Source: PALSA-894 sp963757565
Lineage (GTDB): Bacteria > Pseudomonadota > Alphaproteobacteria > Rhizobiales > Xanthobacteraceae
Assembly: GCA_963757565.1 (NCBI GenBank)
Contig: CAVWSB010000011.1
Location: 1,488,001-1,552,000, forward strand
DNA: 64,000 nt
Reading direction: 5' to 3'
How positions within the stretch are numbered: the stretch's first letter is position 1; each line of letters begins with the position of its first letter. The notes beneath the pieces were generated by a model. The model did not search any database. It worked only from the letters and a program-made list of their open reading frames with translations, and had not been told where the DNA came from. Position numbers and translations under genes: made by a program. Below are positions 57,908-64,000 of this stretch, piece after piece.

Positions 57908-58131
57908 GGCCGCCCTCCCGCTTGCATCGTTTTGCCAAGCCTACAACGGTGCGCCGGAACGGGATACGGGAGCGCGGTGTGTCGCTGCGGTCCGGTCCTT
58001 GCACCGCATTGTGCGCTGCGCTAAGCCTCGCGAACCCGTTCCTGGAACGAATCCGAACTGCAAATCAGGGCGATTTCGGGGGCCGAAGCGGGTGTTCCGG
58101 GCCGTGCGTTCGCGACGACAAGGGATCGCCG

Positions 58132-58497
58132 ATGAGCGAGCTATTGCAGGACTATCTACCGCTCGTCGTGTTCATCGGTGTTGCGATGATCATTGGGCTG
58201 GCGCTGCTGGTCGTGCCATTCATCGTCGCCTACCAGAGCCCGGACCCCGAAAAATTGTCCGCGTATGAGTGCGGATTCAACGCGTTCGATGATGCGCGCA
58301 TGAAATTCGACGTGCGCTTCTACCTGGTTGCGATCCTCTTCATCATTTTCGACCTCGAAGTGTCGTTCCTGTTCCCCTGGGCGGTGGCGTTCGGTCAACT
58401 CGGCGCGTTCGGCTTCTGGTCGATGATGCTGTTCCTTGGCGTGCTCACCGTCGGCTTCATATATGAGTGGAAGAAGGGGGCGCTCGAATGGGATTGA
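58132..58497 (+). CDS. nuoA: NADH-quinone oxidoreductase subunit A
   Basis: The 121-residue membrane subunit has three helices and the family segment KLSAYECGFNAFDDARMKFDVRFYLVAILFIIFDLEV, with the conserved Cys of the quinone-channel loop. It opens the complex I operon; the 224 bases upstream hold the likely promoter. The ATG at 58132 gives the standard MSELLQDYLPL start. The next gene starts five bases after its stop. Confidence 0.95.
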   Translation: MSELLQDYLPLVVFIGVAMIIGLALLVVPFIVAYQSPDPEKLSAYECGFNAFDDARMKFDVRFYLVAILFIIFDLEVSFLFPWAVAFGQLGAFGFWSMMLFLGVLTVGFIYEWKKGALEWD

Positions 58498-58501
58498 GCG
58501 C

Positions 58502-59059
58502 ATGATCGTCGCTCCCGCCGCAACCGGCATCCTCGATCCGCGAACCGGCAGACCGGTTGGCGCGGATGACGGCTATTTCGTCGACCTGAACAACGAGCTT
58601 GCCGACAAGGGCTTTCTCGTCACCGCGACCGACGACCTGATCACCTGGGCGCGCACCGGCTCGCTGATGTGGATGACGTTCGGGCTTGCGTGCTGCGCGG
58701 TCGAGATGATGCAGCTTTCGATGCCGCGTTATGACGTCGAGCGCTTCGGCTTCGCGCCGCGCGCTTCGCCCCGGCAGTCCGACGTGATGATCGTCGCCGG
58801 TACGCTCACCAACAAGATGGCGCCCGCGCTGCGCAAGGTCTACGACCAGATGCCGGAGCCGCGCTACGTCATCTCCATGGGGTCGTGCGCCAATGGCGGC
58901 GGCTACTATCACTACAGCTACAGCGTCGTGCGCGGCTGCGATCGTATCGTACCGGTCGACATCTACGTGCCGGGCTGTCCGCCGACCGCCGAGGCGCTGC
59001 TCTACGGCGTGCTGCTGCTGCAAAAGAAAATTCGCCGCACCGGGACGATCGAACGGTGA
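58502..59059 (+). CDS. nuoB: NADH-quinone oxidoreductase subunit B
   Basis: The 185-residue subunit binds cluster N2, the last iron-sulfur cluster before quinone. The Cys ligands are in LACCAVEMM (two adjacent), SMGSCANGG and VPGCPPTAEALLYG. The start at the ATG at 58502 (MIVAPAATG) is used; no earlier ATG gives a better N terminus. The TGA at 59059 overlaps the GTG start of nuoC at 59056. Confidence 0.96.
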   Translation: MIVAPAATGILDPRTGRPVGADDGYFVDLNNELADKGFLVTATDDLITWARTGSLMWMTFGLACCAVEMMQLSMPRYDVERFGFAPRASPRQSDVMIVAGTLTNKMAPALRKVYDQMPEPRYVISMGSCANGGGYYHYSYSVVRGCDRIVPVDIYVPGCPPTAEALLYGVLLLQKKIRRTGTIER

Positions 59060-59664
59060 GCGAGCAACTCAATGCACTGGGCGAGGCGATCGTTGCGGCG
59101 CTGCCCGGCAGCGTGACGGGACACGCGATCGCCTATGGCGAACTGACCATCACGGCGGAAGCCGCCGACATCGTGAAGGTCGTCACCTTCCTGCGCGACG
59201 ATACGCGTTGCCAGTTCTGGAATATCGTCGATGTGACGGCGGTGGACTGGCCCGCGCGCGAGCGGCGCTTCGATGTCGTCTATCATTTCCTCTCGCCGAA
59301 GCAGAACACGCGCATCCGTGTGAAGGCCGAGACCGACGAGATGACGCCAGTCCCATCGATCATCTCGGTGTTTCCCGGCGCCGAATGGTTCGAGCGTGAG
59401 ACCTGGGACCTCTACGGCGTGATGTTCACCGATCACCCCGACATGCGCCGCCTGCTCACCGATTACGGTTTCGAGGGCCATCCGCTGCGCAAGGATTTCC
59501 CGATGACCGGTTTCGTCGAGGTGCGTTACGACGACGAGCAGAAGCGCGTCGTCTATGAGCCGGTGCGGCTCGCGCAGGAATTCCGAAATTTCGATTTCCT
59601 CTCGCCGTGGGAGGGCACTGACTACGTTCTGCCGGGCGACGAGAAGGCGAAGCAGCCGACATGA
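59056..59664 (+). CDS. nuoC: NADH-quinone oxidoreductase subunit C
   Basis: The 202-residue soluble subunit of the peripheral arm starts with the GTG at 59056, giving MSEQLNALGEAI. The family signature ERETWDLYGVMFTDHPDMRRLLTDYGFEGHPLRKDFP lies at about residues 113-150. Overlaps on both sides (ATGA to nuoD at 59661) show tight coupling. Confidence 0.95.
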   Translation: MSEQLNALGEAIVAALPGSVTGHAIAYGELTITAEAADIVKVVTFLRDDTRCQFWNIVDVTAVDWPARERRFDVVYHFLSPKQNTRIRVKAETDEMTPVPSIISVFPGAEWFERETWDLYGVMFTDHPDMRRLLTDYGFEGHPLRKDFPMTGFVEVRYDDEQKRVVYEPVRLAQEFRNFDFLSPWEGTDYVLPGDEKAKQPT

Positions 59665-60851
59665 ACGCCCCCGCGATGCGCAATTTCACGATCAACTTCG
59701 GCCCGCAGCATCCGGCCGCGCACGGCGTGCTGCGCCTCGTGCTGGAGCTTGACGGTGAGGTGGTCGAGCGCGTCGATCCGCATATCGGACTGCTGCATCG
59801 CGGCACCGAGAAGCTGATCGAGCAGAAGATCTACCAGCAGGCGATCCCTTATTTCGACCGGCTCGACTATGTCGCGCCGATGAATCAGGAGCACGCGTTC
59901 TGCCTTGCGGTCGAGCGGATGCTCGGCCTTCAGGTGCCCCGCCGCGCGCAGCTCATTCGCGTGCTCTATTGCGAGATCGGGCGGCTTCTCTCGCACATCC
60001 TCAATGTCACCACGCAGGCGATGGACGTCGGCGCGCTCACGCCGCCGCTCTGGGGCTTCGAAGAGCGCGAGAAGCTGATGGTGTTCTACGAGCGTGCATC
60101 CGGCTCGCGCATGCACGCGGCGTACTTCCGTGTCGGCGGCGTGCGTCAGGATCTGCCGACGAGGCTGATCGACGATATCGAGGCGTTCTGCGATCCGTTC
60201 CTCAAGGTCTGCGACGATCTCGAGACACTGCTCACCGGCAACCGCATCTTCAAGCAGCGCAACGTCGACATCGGCGTGGTCGGGATCGAGGATTGCTGGA
60301 AGTGGGGCTTCTCCGGCGTGATGGTGCGCGGCTCCGGCGCGGCGTGGGACTTGCGCAAATCACAGCCTTACGAGTGTTACGCCGAAATGGATTTCGACAT
60401 TCCGATCGGCAAGAACGGCGACTGCTACGATCGCTACTGTCTGCGCATGGAAGAGATGCGCCAGTCGATCGGGATCATGAAGCAGTGCATCGCCAAGCTG
60501 CGCGCGCCGGACGGGCAGGGGCCGGTCTCGGTCGTCGACAACAAGATCGTGCCGCCGAAGCGCGGCGAGATGAAGCGCTCGATGGAAGCGCTGATCCATC
60601 ACTTCAAACTCTACACCGAGGGCTATCACGTGCCGGCCGGCGAGGTTTACGCCGCGGTCGAGGCGCCGAAGGGCGAGTTCGGTGTCTATCTGGTCGCCGA
60701 CGGCACCAACAAGCCGTACAAGTGCAAGATCCGCGCGCCCGGCTTCGCGCATCTGCAGGCGATGGACTTCATGTGCCGCGGCCACATGCTGGCGGACGTG
60801 TCGGCGATCCTCGGTTCACTCGACATCGTGTTCGGCGAGGTGGACCGATAA
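59661..60851 (+). CDS. nuoD: NADH-quinone oxidoreductase subunit D
   Basis: The 396-residue subunit forms the quinone pocket with NuoB. It starts MNAPAMRNFTINFGPQHPAAHGVLRL and ends with the highly conserved GSLDIVFGEVDR. The HxxxGVLR region and the Tyr/His quinone-contact residues (GPQHPAAHG) are present. It overlaps both neighbours, with the stop TAA sharing its last A with the nuoE ATG. Confidence 0.96.
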   Translation: MNAPAMRNFTINFGPQHPAAHGVLRLVLELDGEVVERVDPHIGLLHRGTEKLIEQKIYQQAIPYFDRLDYVAPMNQEHAFCLAVERMLGLQVPRRAQLIRVLYCEIGRLLSHILNVTTQAMDVGALTPPLWGFEEREKLMVFYERASGSRMHAAYFRVGGVRQDLPTRLIDDIEAFCDPFLKVCDDLETLLTGNRIFKQRNVDIGVVGIEDCWKWGFSGVMVRGSGAAWDLRKSQPYECYAEMDFDIPIGKNGDCYDRYCLRMEEMRQSIGIMKQCIAKLRAPDGQGPVSVVDNKIVPPKRGEMKRSMEALIHHFKLYTEGYHVPAGEVYAAVEAPKGEFGVYLVADGTNKPYKCKIRAPGFAHLQAMDFMCRGHMLADVSAILGSLDIVFGEVDR

Positions 60852-61579
60852 TGGCCAATCGCCGCCTCGCAGAGCCGCATCTTCAGCCGAAGGAGTTTTC
60901 CTTCACGGCGGAGAACCGTGCGTGGGCCGACAAAGTGATCGCGCGCTATCCGGCAGGCCGTCAGGCCTCGGCCGTGATCCCGCTGCTGTGGCGCGCGCAG
61001 GAGCAGCACGATGGCTGGTTGCCGCAGAAGGCGATCGAGCACGTCGCCGAGATTCTCGCGATGGCACGCATCCGTGTGCTCGAGGTCGCGACCTTCTACA
61101 CGATGTTCCTGCTCTCGCCGGTCGGCAAGAAGGCGCATGTGCAGGTGTGCGGCACCACGCCGTGCCGGCTGCGCGGCGCGGATGCGCTGTTCGAGGTGTG
61201 CGCACGCAAGATTCATCCCGAGCCGTTTCATATTTCGGCGGACGGCAATTATTCGTGGGAAGAGGTCGAGTGCCTTGGTGCCTGCGTGAACGCCCCGATG
61301 GTTCTCATCTGGGACGACACCTACGAGGACCTGACCGCGGAGAGTTTCGAAAAGGTGCTCGACGGCTTCACCAACGGCAAACCGGCCAAGCCCGGCCCGC
61401 AGATCGACCGGCAGTTCTCCGCGCCGATTGGCGGACCCGACACGCTCACCGATGCAGCACTCTATGCGCGGCCGAACGGCGGCGGGAATAAGGGCGCCGC
61501 GCTGACCGACAACGATGCCAAGAAAGCTGCCGCGCCGGCGAACGTGCGTGAAACGCCGGCCGGAAAGCCCGCTACCTGA
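60851..61579 (+). CDS. nuoE: NADH-quinone oxidoreductase subunit E
   Basis: The 242-residue subunit carries a [2Fe-2S] cluster bound by Cys in CGTTPCRLRG and CLGACVNAP. The core (about 15-165) matches NuoE; a C-terminal extension of some 70 residues, rich in Gly, Ala and Pro (TDNDAKKAAAPANVRETPAGKPAT), is common in this bacterial group. It partners NuoF in NADH oxidation. Confidence 0.95.
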   Translation: MANRRLAEPHLQPKEFSFTAENRAWADKVIARYPAGRQASAVIPLLWRAQEQHDGWLPQKAIEHVAEILAMARIRVLEVATFYTMFLLSPVGKKAHVQVCGTTPCRLRGADALFEVCARKIHPEPFHISADGNYSWEEVECLGACVNAPMVLIWDDTYEDLTAESFEKVLDGFTNGKPAKPGPQIDRQFSAPIGGPDTLTDAALYARPNGGGNKGAALTDNDAKKAAAPANVRETPAGKPAT

Positions 61580-61588
61580 GAGTCTGCG

Positions 61589-62902
<1,314 letters not shown>

Positions 62903-62957
62903 GTGAGGCACTGAACAGCCCGCGAACCATCATCTCGCGCAACTTAACGTCGGGCGT

Positions 62958-63392
62958 TTGCGCTACGAGGTTGGCGATCCGCGTATCGCGGACTTCATCG
63001 ACAATCTCGCGCGGGTCAATGCGCTGGCCGAGGGCATGCCGGGCTTCGTGTGGCGTTACACCGACGAAAGCGGCAACGCGACATCCACCCGGCCTTACGA
63101 CGGCGATCCGATGATGGCCGTCAACATGTCGGTCTGGGAGAACGTCGAGTCGCTTGAGACATACGTTTGGCAGACCGTGCACAAGCGTTTCTATGCGCGC
63201 CGCCACGAATGGTTCGAGACGATGGCGGAGCATTACTTCGTGATGTGGTGGGTGCCGGTGGGCCACCGGCCGACCATTGCGGAGGCGATCGAACGGCTCG
63301 ATCACATGAAGACGAACGGTCCAAGCGACCGTGCGTTCGGCTGGGAACACGCCGCCTCGGCTCAACTCTACAAGACGGCGAGGTGCGCATGA
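62958..63392 (+). CDS. DUF3291 family protein inserted in the nuo operon
   Basis: The product resembles DUF3291 proteins: MNVGRLRYEVGDPRIADFIDNLARVNALAE is the N-terminal pattern and VNMSVWENVESLETYVW and WWVPVGHRPTIAEAIERL are later hallmarks. The natural start is uncertain: family-like sequence (HLAQLNVG) lies upstream in the same frame but no ATG or GTG precedes it before a stop near 62904, so a TTG at 62958 or a sequence error is possible. The TGA at 63392 overlaps the next ATG. Function is unknown; ABM-like fold is suspected. Confidence 0.6.
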   Translation: MRYEVGDPRIADFIDNLARVNALAEGMPGFVWRYTDESGNATSTRPYDGDPMMAVNMSVWENVESLETYVWQTVHKRFYARRHEWFETMAEHYFVMWWVPVGHRPTIAEAIERLDHMKTNGPSDRAFGWEHAASAQLYKTARCA

Positions 63393-63502
63393 CGCTCTTG
63401 CACGATCGCTTCTGGCGGACGCTGACCCTGCTCGTGCGGCTTGATATCGCCGCAAGCCTCAGCATCGCGGCTGCCCTTTGCATCTGGATGGTACTGCACT
63501 GA
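63389..63502 (+). CDS. 37-residue single-helix membrane protein between nuoF and nuoG
   Basis: The ATG at 63389 overlaps the DUF3291 stop (ATGA) and the reading stops at 63502, one base before the nuoG ATG region. The peptide is short with a basic N terminus (MTLLHDRFWRTLTLLVR) and one hydrophobic helix (about 19-36, IAASLSIAAALCIWMVL). The perfect coupling on both sides supports a real gene. It may be a small accessory or assembly factor of complex I, but this is inference. Confidence 0.5.
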   Translation: MTLLHDRFWRTLTLLVRLDIAASLSIAAALCIWMVLH

Positions 63503-63503
63503 C

Positions 63504-64000
63504 ATGACCAAGCTCATCGTCGACGGCACCGAGATCGACGTTCCGCCCGAATACACGCTGCTGCAGGCATGCGAGGCGGCGGGCGCGGAAATTCCGCGCT
63601 TCTGCTTCCACGAGCGGCTGTCGATCGCAGGCAATTGCCGCATGTGCCTGATCGAGGTGGTCGGCGGGCCGCCCAAGCCGCAGGCCTCCTGCGCGATGGC
63701 CGTGAAGGACCTGCCGCCGAACAAGGACGCTACGCCCCGGATCATCAGCACGCGCTCGCCGATGGTGAAGAAGGCGCGCGAAGGCGTGATGGAATTCCTG
63801 CTGATCAACCATCCGCTCGATTGCCCGATCTGCGATCAGGGCGGCGAATGCGACCTGCAGGACCAGGCGATGGCGTACGGCGTCGATGCCTCGCGCTATC
63901 ACGAGAACAAGCGCGCGGTCGAAGACAAGTACATCGGCGTGCTGGTGAAGACGATCATGAACCGCTGCATCCATTGCACGCGGTGTGTGCGCTTCACCAC
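63504..64000 (+). CDS. nuoG: NADH-quinone oxidoreductase subunit G, 3' end cut by window
   Basis: The first 165 residues are visible. They start MTKLIVDGTEIDVPPEYTLLQACEAAG and carry the [2Fe-2S] ligands in RFCFHERLSIAGNCRMCLIEV, then CDQGGECDLQDQAM and NRCIHCTRCVRFT with the cysteines of the next clusters. NuoG is the large iron-sulfur subunit of the NADH arm. It runs off the right edge. Confidence 0.95.
   Translation, partial: MTKLIVDGTEIDVPPEYTLLQACEAAGAEIPRFCFHERLSIAGNCRMCLIEVVGGPPKPQASCAMAVKDLPPNKDATPRIISTRSPMVKKAREGVMEFLLINHPLDCPICDQGGECDLQDQAMAYGVDASRYHENKRAVEDKYIGVLVKTIMNRCIHCTRCVRFT

Overview
The window is GC-rich (about 65%) chromosomal DNA from an alphaproteobacterium, most likely a Hyphomicrobiales member of the Bradyrhizobium/Rhodopseudomonas/Pseudolabrys neighbourhood. 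Pointers are a type II glutamine synthetase beside a DUF2735 gene, the tig/clpP/clpX/lon/HU order followed by nuo genes, two GAAC-N7-GAAC LexA boxes of the alphaproteobacterial type, and a sigma-54 promoter at glnII. It is mostly core chromosome, with one AT-richer accessory patch (about 10.3-11.9 kb).

Layout. 1-3 kb: GNAT fragment, small membrane protein, response regulator, GST and epoxide hydrolase. 3-6.8 kb: a class I amidotransferase-type hydrolase and a TRAP transporter (dctM-dctQ-dctP). 6.8-10.1 kb: secreted small proteins, a DTW-domain tRNA modification enzyme, a 900-base gene-free stretch rich in palindromes, and a TRIC/UPF0126 channel. 10.3-11.9 kb: AT-richer small membrane genes and a broken papain-like hydrolase. 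11.9-15 kb: uvrA with an SOS box. 15.2-17.5 kb: an unusual trypsin-like protease fused to a zinc phospholipase C/S1-P1 nuclease-type domain. 17.5-23.2 kb: SDR, SRPBCC, TPR, ABM, MFS and esterase genes. 23.2-29 kb: SOS-boxed ssb and a branched-chain amino acid type ABC transporter (livK-G-F-H-M order). 29-36 kb: MarC, gyrA, LysE, a double-ABM protein and a diguanylate cyclase. 36-42 kb: outer membrane protein and a nitrogen cluster (glnII, DUF2735, glsA, glnA, glnB). 42-45 kb: nnr and a ligand-depleted multicopper oxidase. 45-53.4 kb: tRNA-Leu, tig, clpP, clpX, lon, tRNA-Val, HU, tRNA-Asp. 53.4-58 kb: glycosyltransferase-like membrane protein, epimerase, hydrolase and BKACE enzyme. 58.1-64 kb: nuoABCDEF, two inserted small genes and the start of nuoG.

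The genes group into nitrogen assimilation (PII and two glutamine synthetases, with candidate sigma-54 promoters), DNA repair under LexA (uvrA, ssb), protein quality control (trigger factor, ClpXP, Lon) and respiratory complex I.

Sequence quality matters here. About fifteen otherwise well-conserved genes are broken by single-base indels, mostly insertions, and heaviest in uvrA and the liv cluster. Protein conservation resumes immediately in the next frame, so I read these as assembly errors rather than real pseudogenes and give full gene spans with the breakpoints noted. The strongest candidate for something undescribed is the protease-zinc hydrolase fusion at 15168-17471: the internal domain begins with a Trp-Gly-x-x-x-His motif matching the mature amino terminus of secreted relatives, which suggests activation by self-cleavage.
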